A stretch of 64,000 nucleotides of DNA. It comes from Achromobacter veterisilvae. Lineage in GTDB: Bacteria > Pseudomonadota > Gammaproteobacteria > Burkholderiales > Burkholderiaceae_B. The notes beneath the pieces are model-generated. The model did not search any database, was not told the origin of the DNA, and was given only the letters and a program-made list of their open reading frames with translations. The position numbers and the translations under genes are program-made. The stretch covers positions 62,001 through 126,000 of the forward strand of contig NZ_UFQC01000016.1 of the NCBI RefSeq assembly GCF_900496975.1. The letters run 5' to 3'. Of the stretch, positions 8,964 to 16,518 are shown one piece after another (the first letter of the stretch is position 1; each line of letters opens with the position of its first letter).

Positions 8964-10535
8964 ATGAATTCGCATGGTTCGCGCGTCAAGAGCGCGCTGC
9001 TGTTTTCCGCCGCGCTGGCGGGCGCCATGGCCGGCATGCCGGCCGCGGTCCGGGCGCAGGCCGCCCTTCCCGAAATCCGCTACGCCGAAGGCTCCGGCAC
9101 GCCGACCACGCTGCCCGGCGGACGTTCGCGCAACACCTCCACCGACAATGTGCTGGCGCACGTGGTGGAGTCCCTGGTGGCGCTGCGCGCCGACATGAGC
9201 GTGGCGCCCATGCTGGCGGACGCCTGGACGCTGTCGGACGACAAGCGGGCCTACACGTTCAAGCTGCGCCAGGGCGTGACGTTCCACGACGGCTCGCCCA
9301 TGACCTCCGCCGACGTCAAATGGAGCTACGACTACCTCAACGGCGCCCAGTCCGAGTATTCGTGCAAGAACCTCTACGACGGCAGCAAGGGCGCCAAGGT
9401 CGTGGCGGTGGAAACGCCCGATCCGGCCACGGTGGTGTTCCGGCTGGAGCAGCCCTACGCGCTGTTCCTGGACCAGATGGCCAGCGTGCAATGCCCGATG
9501 CCGGTGCTGAGCCCGAAAAGCGTGGACGCCGAGGGCAAGTGGGTCAAGCCCATCGGCACGGGGCCCTATGTCCTGGCCGAATGGAAAAAAGAACAGTACG
9601 TGCTGCTGACGCCGTACGCGGGCTACAAGCCCCGCGGCGAGGCGCCCAGCGGCATGGCCGGCAGGAAGGCCGCGCAGGCCAGCGTGCGCTTCGTCGTGAT
9701 CCCGGACGCCGCCGCGCAGAAGGCGGCCCTGATGGCCGGGCAGGTCGACGCCTACAACGCCGACGAAGACAATCTGCCGGCCAAGGACCCGCGCTGGAAC
9801 ATCGTGACCGAGCAGGGGCTGGACACCGTCAACCTGTTGATGCAGACGCGCGCGCCCTTGCTGTCCGACGTGAACATGCGCCGCGCCATCGCGCTGGCGC
9901 TGGACTTCCCGGGCATCGCCCGCGCGCTGAACAACGGCCAGGCCGCCTACAACCCGTCGCTGGTGCCGGCGGCCAGCGCCTACTACTCCGAGGCGGACCG
10001 GGCCGGCTACGAGAAGAACCTGCAAGAGGCCAAGCGCCTGCTCGAGGCCGCCGGCTACCGCGGCGAACCCCTGAAGCTGCAGGCGAACAAACGCTATCCC
10101 TACCTGTACCGGGTCGCGGTGGTGACGCAGCAGCTACTGGGCAAGGCCGGCATCAAGGCCGAGCTGGACATGCTGGAATGGGGCACCCAGGTGACCAACT
10201 TCCGCGAAGGCAAGTTCCAGCTCATGGCCTTCGCCTATTCGGCGCGCACCGAACCCGCGCTGATGTTCCGCGACGTGATCGGCGACAAGTCCAAAACGCC
10301 CATGGCGCAATGGGAAAGCCCGGAGGCCGCGGCCATCCTGGAAGGGATCGAGGCCGAGTCCGATCCGGCGGTGCGCAAGCAGGCGTTCGACAAGCTGCAT
10401 GCGCTGATGCTGCGCGACACTCCGCTGCTGATGTACTACAACAAGCCCGGCTACGTGGCGGTGTCCAGCAAGCTGCAAGGTTTCACGGGCTGGCCGCTGC
10501 GCAAGCCGCGCTTCTTCAACGTCACCAAGAACTGA
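8964..10535 (+). CDS. ABC transporter substrate-binding protein, peptide/opine type (SBP_bac_5)
   Basis: A 523-residue periplasmic binding protein. The Sec signal peptide runs to about residue 32 (Arg/Lys start, hydrophobic core, 'VRAQA'). The mature part has the family 5 pattern 'DKRAYTFKLRQGVTFHDGSP' and 'TGPYVLAEWKKEQYV', as in DppA/OppA-like receptors. ATG follows GGAG at 8952. It is the second gene of the operon, 48 bp after the C45 hydrolase and 6 bp before the first permease gene. The ligand is likely a peptide or another amide-containing compound that the C45 enzyme then splits (inference). Confidence 0.93.
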   Translation: MNSHGSRVKSALLFSAALAGAMAGMPAAVRAQAALPEIRYAEGSGTPTTLPGGRSRNTSTDNVLAHVVESLVALRADMSVAPMLADAWTLSDDKRAYTFKLRQGVTFHDGSPMTSADVKWSYDYLNGAQSEYSCKNLYDGSKGAKVVAVETPDPATVVFRLEQPYALFLDQMASVQCPMPVLSPKSVDAEGKWVKPIGTGPYVLAEWKKEQYVLLTPYAGYKPRGEAPSGMAGRKAAQASVRFVVIPDAAAQKAALMAGQVDAYNADEDNLPAKDPRWNIVTEQGLDTVNLLMQTRAPLLSDVNMRRAIALALDFPGIARALNNGQAAYNPSLVPAASAYYSEADRAGYEKNLQEAKRLLEAAGYRGEPLKLQANKRYPYLYRVAVVTQQLLGKAGIKAELDMLEWGTQVTNFREGKFQLMAFAYSARTEPALMFRDVIGDKSKTPMAQWESPEAAAILEGIEAESDPAVRKQAFDKLHALMLRDTPLLMYYNKPGYVAVSSKLQGFTGWPLRKPRFFNVTKN

Positions 10536-10541
10536 GGCGCC

Positions 10542-11486
10542 GTGCTGGGCTATCTACTCAAGCGCATCGCGGCGTCGGTGCCCACCGTGATCGTGGTCAC
10601 GGTGCTGGTGTTCGCGCTGATCCGCGCCATCCCCGGGGATCCGGCCTCGCTGATGCTGGGCGATATCGACAATCCGGCGCTGCTGGCGGAAATGCGCCAC
10701 GCGCTGGGGCTGGACCGCCCCGTCGGCGAGCAGTTCCTGATCTGGGTCGGGAACGCTCTGCGGGGCGATCTGGGCATGTCGATCGCGCGGCGCGAGCCGG
10801 TGATGCACCTGGTGCTGACGCACTTCGCCGTGACGGCCCAGGTGGTGCTGACCGCCACGCTGCTGGCCTGCCTGGTGGCGGTGCCCGCCGGCATGGTCGC
10901 CGCCTGGCGCCAGAACCGCCGCGCGGACACCGCCATCGTGTCGACCTCGATCCTGTTCGTGTCGATGCCGAGCTTCTGGGTGGGCATCCTTCTGATCTGG
11001 CTGTTCGGCGTAAAGCTGAACTGGCTGCCAGTGTACGGCTTCGAATCCATCGCCCAGGGCGGCCTGGGCGCGGCGCGTTACCTGGTGCTGCCGGTGTGCG
11101 CCATCGTGCTGACCGAGATCGCCGCCATCACCCGGATGATGCGGGCCAGCACCATCGAGACCCTGCGGCTCGAATACGTGGCGCACGCGCGCGCCAAGGG
11201 CCTGCCCGAAAAGCGGGTGATGCTGCGCCACGTGCTGCCCAACTCGTTCGGCCCCACGCTGACGGTGATCGGCCTGATGCTGGGCCATCTGCTGTCGGGC
11301 GCCGCGGTGATCGAGACCGTGTTCACGCTGCCGGGCATCGGCCGCCTGCTGGTCGAGAGCATTTATGCGCGGGACTATCCGGTGGTGCAGGGCTGCCTGC
11401 TGTTCATCGCGCTCCTGTACGTGGCGGTCAATCTGGCGGTGGATCTGCTGTATCCGCTGTTCGATCCGCGCGTGAAGCTTCAATAG
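10542..11486 (+). CDS. ABC permease, DppB/GsiC type
   Basis: A 314-residue inner-membrane permease with six expected membrane segments. The N-terminal 'YLLKRIAASVPTVIVVTVLVFALIR' segment and 'PGDPAS' are characteristic of DppB-like proteins. The EAA coupling loop is seen at 'EYVAHARAKGLPEKRVMLRHVLPN'-like positions near residue 215. Starts at GTG with GAGG just upstream, 6 bp after the binding protein, indicating tight coupling. It pairs with the next permease to form the channel. Confidence 0.93.
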   Translation: MLGYLLKRIAASVPTVIVVTVLVFALIRAIPGDPASLMLGDIDNPALLAEMRHALGLDRPVGEQFLIWVGNALRGDLGMSIARREPVMHLVLTHFAVTAQVVLTATLLACLVAVPAGMVAAWRQNRRADTAIVSTSILFVSMPSFWVGILLIWLFGVKLNWLPVYGFESIAQGGLGAARYLVLPVCAIVLTEIAAITRMMRASTIETLRLEYVAHARAKGLPEKRVMLRHVLPNSFGPTLTVIGLMLGHLLSGAAVIETVFTLPGIGRLLVESIYARDYPVVQGCLLFIALLYVAVNLAVDLLYPLFDPRVKLQ

Positions 11487-11493
11487 GATCATC

Positions 11494-12315
11494 ATGGGCT
11501 TGAAACATACCAATGCCGTCCTGGGCGGCGCGCTGGTCGGCGGCGTGGTGCTGCCGGCCTTGGTCGGGCTGGTCTACACACCGCACGACCCGCTGGAAGG
11601 CGACCTGCTGGCGCGCTTTTCGCCGCCGTCGGCGGAGTACTGGCTGGGCACCGACGAGTTCGGCCGCGACGTGCTGTCGCGGCTGATGGCGGGGGCCGGG
11701 GTCAGCGTGGCGGTCAGTGTGTTCTCCGTGCTGCTGGCGCTGGTGCTGGGCACCACCGTCGGCGTCGCGGCGGGCTACGCGGGCGGCTGGGTCGACCGCG
11801 GCATCACGGTGCTGGTGGAATCGCTGATGGCGTTCCCGGGCCTGCTGCTCGCGCTGGGCATCATGACGGTGCTGGGTCCGTCAAAATGGGGCGTGGTGCT
11901 GGCGCTGGGCCTGGCGTATTCGCCATCGGTGTCGCGCATCGCGCGCGGCGCCGCGCTGTCGCTGCGCCAGCGCGATTTCGTCGTCGCTTCGCGCGCCACC
12001 GGGCATGGCGGCCTGTGGACGGTGTTCCGCCACGTGCTGCCCAACTGCCTGCCGCCGCTGCTCATCTTCGCGACCTCCATCTTCGGCTCGGCCTTGCTGG
12101 CCGAGAGCGCGCTGAGCTTCCTGGGCCTGGGCGTGCCGCCGCCGCTGGCCACCTGGGGCGGCATGCTGTCCGAAAGCCGCAACGCCATGGACCAGGCCAT
12201 CTGGCTGGCCGTGTTCCCCGGCGCCATGATTTCGCTGAGCCTGCTGGGCATCAATCTGCTGGGCGACGCCGTGCGCGACCTGCTGGATCCGCGCATGCGG
12301 GGGGTGACGGCATGA
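11494..12315 (+). CDS. ABC permease, DppC/GsiD type
   Basis: A 273-residue permease, slightly short for DppC proteins (about 290-300) because the cytoplasmic N-terminus is brief. 'YWLGTDEFGRDVLSRL' is the DppC hallmark, followed by five to six membrane helices and the EAA-type loop 'DFVVASRATGHGGLWTVFRHVLPN'-like region near residue 165. It starts 7 bp after the DppB-type gene and its stop overlaps the start of the ATPase gene by 4 bp (ATGA). Confidence 0.93.
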   Translation: MGLKHTNAVLGGALVGGVVLPALVGLVYTPHDPLEGDLLARFSPPSAEYWLGTDEFGRDVLSRLMAGAGVSVAVSVFSVLLALVLGTTVGVAAGYAGGWVDRGITVLVESLMAFPGLLLALGIMTVLGPSKWGVVLALGLAYSPSVSRIARGAALSLRQRDFVVASRATGHGGLWTVFRHVLPNCLPPLLIFATSIFGSALLAESALSFLGLGVPPPLATWGGMLSESRNAMDQAIWLAVFPGAMISLSLLGINLLGDAVRDLLDPRMRGVTA

Positions 12316-14081
12316 GCGTGCCCCTGCTGTCCGTGCGCGACCTGGAAATCCGTTTTCCCGGCAGGCGCGATGCGGCGCCGGTGGTGAACCGGGTGTCGTT
12401 CGACCTCCATGCCGGCGAGTCGCTGTCCATCGTCGGGGAATCCGGCAGCGGCAAGACGCTGATCGGCAAGACGCTGCTGGGCCTGCTGCCGGATGCCGCG
12501 CGCATCGCCGGCGGGCAGGCGCTGTTCGAGGGCCAGGATCTGTTGCGGCAGGCGCCGCAGGATTGGCTGGCGATGCGCGGCACGGGCATCGGCATGGTGT
12601 TCCAGGAGCCGATGGTGTCGCTCAACCCCGCGTTCCGCGTGGGCGAACAACTGATCGAAGCGCTGGTGCTGCGCCGGAGCATGGCGCGCCGCGACGCCTG
12701 GGAGGCCGCGGTCCGGATGCTGGAGCGGGTGCGCGTGCGCGACGCGCGCGACTGCATGAAGCGCTATCCGCACGAATTCTCGGGCGGGATGCGCCAGCGC
12801 ATCCTGCTGGCGGGCGTGATGCTGCTCAAGCCGCGCCTGCTGATCGCGGACGAGCCGACCACGGCGCTGGACTGCGTGGTGCAGAAGGAAGTGCTGGACC
12901 TGATGTGCGAACTGACGCGCGAGCAGGGCACCGCGCTGATTTTCATCAGCCACAACCTGGCCCTGGTGGCCGCGTACACGCAGCGCGTGCTGGTCATGTG
13001 CCGGGGCCGGGCGGTCGAGACCGGCCCGGTGGCCGAGGTGCTGTCGCGGCCGCGGGACGCCTATACGCTCAGCCTGCTGGACGCGCTGCCCAAGCGCGGG
13101 CCCGCCCGGGCGGCCGCGGACCGTCCGCCCATCCTGCGGGTGGACGAGCTGGCGATCGACTACACGGTCCGAGACGGCTGGTTCCGCAAGCGCGCCCTGC
13201 GGGCGGTCCATCGGGCGGCCTTCGCGGTAGCGCCGGGGGAAACGCTGGCCATCGTCGGCGAATCGGGCAGCGGCAAGACCACGGTCATGATGTCCATCCT
13301 GGGCCTCGTGCCGCAGGCGCGGGGGCGCATCGAACTGGATGGCCGGGCCTTGCCCGCGGGCGGCTCGGGCCAGGCGTGGCAGGCGGCGCGCCGCCGCATC
13401 CAGATGGTGTTCCAGGATCCCTATTCGTCGCTGGATCCGCGCATGACCATCGGCGCCCTGGTGGGCGAGGGCCTGCGGCTGGAGGCCGGAATGACGGCCG
13501 AGGCCAGGAGCAGGCGCGTCGAAGAGGCGTTGCGCGACGTGGGTCTGGGCGAGGGCTACGCGGAGCGCTACGCGCACGAACTGTCGGGCGGGCAGCGCCA
13601 GCGCGTCGCCATCGCGCGGGCGCTGGTGCTGCGGCCCGAAGTTATCATCGCGGACGAGCCGGTGTCGGCGCTGGACGTCACCGTGCAGAAGCAGGTGCTG
13701 GAAACGCTGATGTCGCTGCAGAAGTCCCACGGCTTCGCCTGCCTGCTGATTTCGCACGACCTGGGCGTGGTCGAGCAGATCGCGGACCGCGTGGTGGTGA
13801 TGCTGCGCGGCCATATCGTCGAAGAGGGCTCGCGCGACGAAGTGTTCGACCGGCCGACGCATCCCTATACGCGCCGGCTGCTGCGGGCGGTGCCGGAATT
13901 GCGGGGCAGTCCGGCCGAGGGCTTCCGTGTTGAGGTGCGCGACCTGCCGGCCGGGCAGGGGCGCGACGAGTCCGACTATTTCGATCCTTCTACGGCCATG
14001 GGCCCGCCGGCCATGACGGCGGTGTTCGAATCCGGCGCCACGCACCGGGTGGCGCTCGCGGCGGCCGCGGCCGGAGCCTGA
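12312..14081 (+). CDS. Fused double ABC ATPase (DppD-DppF type)
   Basis: A 589-residue cytoplasmic protein with two complete ATPase domains in one chain, energising the two preceding permeases. Each half has a Walker A ('GESGSGKT', near residues 42 and 317), an ABC signature ('SGGMRQR' and 'SGGQRQR') and a Walker B ('[12 protein letters not shown]' and 'IIADEPVSALD'). The oligopeptide C-terminal element 'HPYTRRLL' is present in the second half. Fusion of DppD and DppF is common, as in GsiA. The start overlaps the upstream permease stop by ATGA. The operon ends here, convergent with the P450/ABM pair. Confidence 0.93.
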   Translation: MSVPLLSVRDLEIRFPGRRDAAPVVNRVSFDLHAGESLSIVGESGSGKTLIGKTLLGLLPDAARIAGGQALFEGQDLLRQAPQDWLAMRGTGIGMVFQEPMVSLNPAFRVGEQLIEALVLRRSMARRDAWEAAVRMLERVRVRDARDCMKRYPHEFSGGMRQRILLAGVMLLKPRLLIADEPTTALDCVVQKEVLDLMCELTREQGTALIFISHNLALVAAYTQRVLVMCRGRAVETGPVAEVLSRPRDAYTLSLLDALPKRGPARAAADRPPILRVDELAIDYTVRDGWFRKRALRAVHRAAFAVAPGETLAIVGESGSGKTTVMMSILGLVPQARGRIELDGRALPAGGSGQAWQAARRRIQMVFQDPYSSLDPRMTIGALVGEGLRLEAGMTAEARSRRVEEALRDVGLGEGYAERYAHELSGGQRQRVAIARALVLRPEVIIADEPVSALDVTVQKQVLETLMSLQKSHGFACLLISHDLGVVEQIADRVVVMLRGHIVEEGSRDEVFDRPTHPYTRRLLRAVPELRGSPAEGFRVEVRDLPAGQGRDESDYFDPSTAMGPPAMTAVFESGATHRVALAAAAAGA

Positions 14082-14093
14082 GGCGGCCGGGCC

Positions 14094-14438
14094 TCAGCCG
14101 TGCCGTTCGCGGCTGTCGGCAGGGGCTTCGCCGCGTTCTTGCAGGCCGTAGTCGCGCAGCACCTGCGCGACGCGCAGGCGGTAGCCCGAGAAGACGCCGC
14201 CGCGCCCGGCCTCCTGCGCGCGGCGGTGCGATTCCAGCGTGCGCCAGCGCCGCACGGCTTCTTCGTCCCGCCAGAACGACAGCGACAGCAGCTTGCCCGG
14301 GTTGGACAGGCTCTGGAAGCGTTCGACCGAGATGAACCCGTCCACGGCTTTCAGTTCTTCGATGAGGCCGGCGGCGATGTCCAGATAGGGCTGGGGGTTG
14401 CCGTTGGCGGGTTCGACTTCGAATATCACGGCGATCAT
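14094..14438 (-). CDS. Antibiotic biosynthesis monooxygenase (ABM) domain protein
   Basis: A 114-residue single-domain protein of the dimeric alpha/beta-barrel type: 'MIAVIFEVEPANGN' opens the first strand, 'GFISVERFQSLSNPGKLLSLSFWRDEEAVRRWR' follows. Members include quinol monooxygenases and haem-degrading enzymes, but many have no known reaction. It starts inside the stop codon of the upstream P450 gene (ATGA overlap), so the two are translationally coupled and probably work in one pathway. There is no membrane segment or signal peptide. Function beyond the fold cannot be stated. Confidence 0.85.
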   Translation of the reverse strand: MIAVIFEVEPANGNPQPYLDIAAGLIEELKAVDGFISVERFQSLSNPGKLLSLSFWRDEEAVRRWRTLESHRRAQEAGRGGVFSGYRLRVAQVLRDYGLQERGEAPADSRERHG

Positions 14439-15538
14439 GGGGTGTTGTCCTCGGGAAAATCAAACTGGGGCACGCGCGCGTTGGGCAGCGGCCGGTATCG
14501 GAAGCGGGCCGCCAGCGCGGGAGCGTCGGCGCCCGCGCGCAGCAGGTGCGCGAGCGCCGACGCCGCGTGGCGGCGGGCGAGGCCGGCGCCGGGACAGGCA
14601 TGGCCCAGCGCGCCGAACGGCCAGCCCGCCTCGGGTTCGGCCATGGCCGCCGCGGCCAGCACCAGCAGCACGGTCTGGCCGGCCTTGATGCGCTGGCCGC
14701 CGGTCTCGATGCCGGCAGCCAGGAAGCGCCGGGTGTTGTGCACGGGCGGATCCTTGCGCAGGACCTCGTCCACCAGTGCCTGGACGTCCGCGTCCGTGAC
14801 GGGGCCACGGACGCCGCGGCGCCCGGCCAGGACGAGCGCATTGCCCAGCAGGCCGGCGCCGGCCTCGCAGGACTGGAACAGCAGGCCGGCCAGGTTCGCC
14901 GCCAGCAGCGCGGGCGCAAGACCGGCCCGTTCGCCGGCTTCGCGCAGCCGGCGCAAGGCTGGCGCCGCCTGCGGCGCCAGCAAGTGGGATTCCAGGCGGA
15001 ACTGCAAGCGTTCGGCCGCGGCGTGCGCGGCGGCGGCCTGCGCGCTGCCGGCGGTCCCGGGCAGCGCCGATATGAAAGCGCCGATGTCGGCCGCGCAATC
15101 GGCGTGGAGGGCGGGCGGCAGGCCGAGGAACGCGGCCTGCGCGTGCACGGGAGCGGCGGCCAGATAGCGGTCGACGGCCGCCGCATGCGGCGGTCCGGCC
15201 TCCGGCCATGCCGGCGGGGAAGGCCGCGCGCCCTGTTCCTGGATGAAGTCGGCCAGCAAGGCCTTTGCCCGCGCGTGCGCGGCGCCGTCGTTCATGCGCA
15301 CGAAGCGGCCGAACAGCATTCCCGCCGGGCCCGGGCACAGCGCGGGCGGCACCGGCGCATCGGCGGGCCGCACGCGCGCGGCCGGGTGGCGCATGACGGC
15401 CCGGATGGCGTCCGGATGACAGGCGATCCACAGGCCGAGCGCCGGCTCCCGGTACAGCGGCCTGCCGCGAGCCAGCGCGGCGTAGTACGGGTAGGGGTCG
15501 GGGTGAGTGACGGCTGCGAGAGGATCGGAAGGAAACAT
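14435..15538 (-). CDS. Compact, divergent cytochrome P450
   Basis: A 367-residue soluble bacterial P450-like protein, shorter than the usual 390-420. The K-helix ExxR is present (Glu258-Arg261, 'EVLR'), and the haem loop 'FGALGHACPG' supplies the cysteine ligand (Cys315). The I-helix region at about 217-233 reads 'CEAGAGLLGN' where most members have AGxxT, so the catalytic acid-alcohol threonine is replaced. The meander between the K' region and the haem loop is about 20 residues shorter than normal. Haem binding is likely, but classical O2 activation is doubtful. It overlaps the ABM gene by 4 bp. Substrate unknown. Confidence 0.85.
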   Translation of the reverse strand: MFPSDPLAAVTHPDPYPYYAALARGRPLYREPALGLWIACHPDAIRAVMRHPAARVRPADAPVPPALCPGPAGMLFGRFVRMNDGAAHARAKALLADFIQEQGARPSPPAWPEAGPPHAAAVDRYLAAAPVHAQAAFLGLPPALHADCAADIGAFISALPGTAGSAQAAAAHAAAERLQFRLESHLLAPQAAPALRRLREAGERAGLAPALLAANLAGLLFQSCEAGAGLLGNALVLAGRRGVRGPVTDADVQALVDEVLRKDPPVHNTRRFLAAGIETGGQRIKAGQTVLLVLAAAAMAEPEAGWPFGALGHACPGAGLARRHAASALAHLLRAGADAPALAARFRYRPLPNARVPQFDFPEDNTP

Positions 15539-15610
15539 GGCGACGGCCGGCGGTGACGAAGGACGCCAGTATCCGGCAGGCTTGCGGCCGACGATTCGGC
15601 GCGGGGCGAA

Positions 15611-16465
15611 CTATGCCTGCGGCGCGCCGTCCCGGTCCGCCAGCAGCGCCGCATAGCCAAGGCGCGAGTCCGGCCATCGCAGCGTGAAGCCGCTGGCGCG
15701 CAGGCGGGCGTTGCTGAGCTTCTTGCTGCCGACATGGGCGGGGGCGGGCGCCACGCCGGGCGCGGGCGCGCCCGCGAGCCTGGCCAGTTCGGCGTACAGC
15801 GCATGCAGGGGCAGGGGCGTATCGTCGCAGCCGATGTACACCGGCGCTGCCTCGGGCAGGAGCGCCAGGTGGACCACGGCCGCGGCGGCGTCGTCGATGT
15901 GCATGCGGTTGGCCCAATGCTCGGGCTGGACCGGCGCGCCGGCCCCGCCGCCGCGCAGCCTGTCGATCAGTTGCAGGCGGCCGGGACCGTACAGGCCCGC
16001 CAGCCGCAGCGCCGTGGACGGCAGGCGCCGGGCCGCCAGCGCGGCCTCGGCCTCCAGCAGCACGCGGCCGTTGGCGCCCAGCGGGGCCGGCGGCGTGTCT
16101 TCGGTCACCCAGTCGCCATGGTGTTCGCCATAGACGGCGCTGGACGAGACGAACACGACGCGTTCGAGCCGGGAGGCGTCCAGCGCGTCCAGCACGTTGG
16201 CCAGGCCGTCGATGAATACGCCCCGGTAGGCGGCGTCGCCGCGCGCGCCGGGCGCGGGCAGATGGATCAGGCGGGTCACTCCCTGGGGCAGCGCGGGAAG
16301 CCCGCCCGGGCGCGCGATGTCGCCGCGCAGCCAGCGGATGCCTGGCGGGCCGCCCGCGGGCGGATTGCGGCGCAGGGCGTGGACCTCGTCGCCGCGCGCG
16401 AGGAAGCGCTGGGCGACGCGCTGGCCCAGGTCGCCGCAGCCGATGAGGAGTACGCGTTCGGTCAT
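15611..16465 (-). CDS. NAD(P)-dependent epimerase/dehydratase-like protein (YeeZ type)
   Basis: A 284-residue Rossmann protein of the extended/atypical SDR group. The N-terminal nucleotide-binding motif is 'LIGCGDLGQRVAQRF', then 'FVSSSAVYGEH' gives the Ser/Tyr region of the active site, and 'GLYGPGRLQLIDRLR' is typical of the family. Start at the ATG at 16465; an open frame continues upstream but belongs to the antisense of ETF-QO. It follows the ETF-QO gene on the same strand after 53 bp. The reaction and substrate are unknown; YeeZ relatives are uncharacterised oxidoreductases. Confidence 0.87.
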   Translation of the reverse strand: MTERVLLIGCGDLGQRVAQRFLARGDEVHALRRNPPAGGPPGIRWLRGDIARPGGLPALPQGVTRLIHLPAPGARGDAAYRGVFIDGLANVLDALDASRLERVVFVSSSAVYGEHHGDWVTEDTPPAPLGANGRVLLEAEAALAARRLPSTALRLAGLYGPGRLQLIDRLRGGGAGAPVQPEHWANRMHIDDAAAAVVHLALLPEAAPVYIGCDDTPLPLHALYAELARLAGAPAPGVAPAPAHVGSKKLSNARLRASGFTLRWPDSRLGYAALLADRDGAPQA

Positions 16466-16518
16466 GGAATGTCCTGCGGCCCCGGGGGCAGCCAGGCGCC
16501 CCGCGGGGCGCCTGCCCG

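Noticed and set aside
7455-10025. An 856-codon open frame antisense to the C45 and receptor genes
   Set aside because: Runs across three real genes on both strands and the divergent promoter; composition is that of antisense GC-rich DNA.
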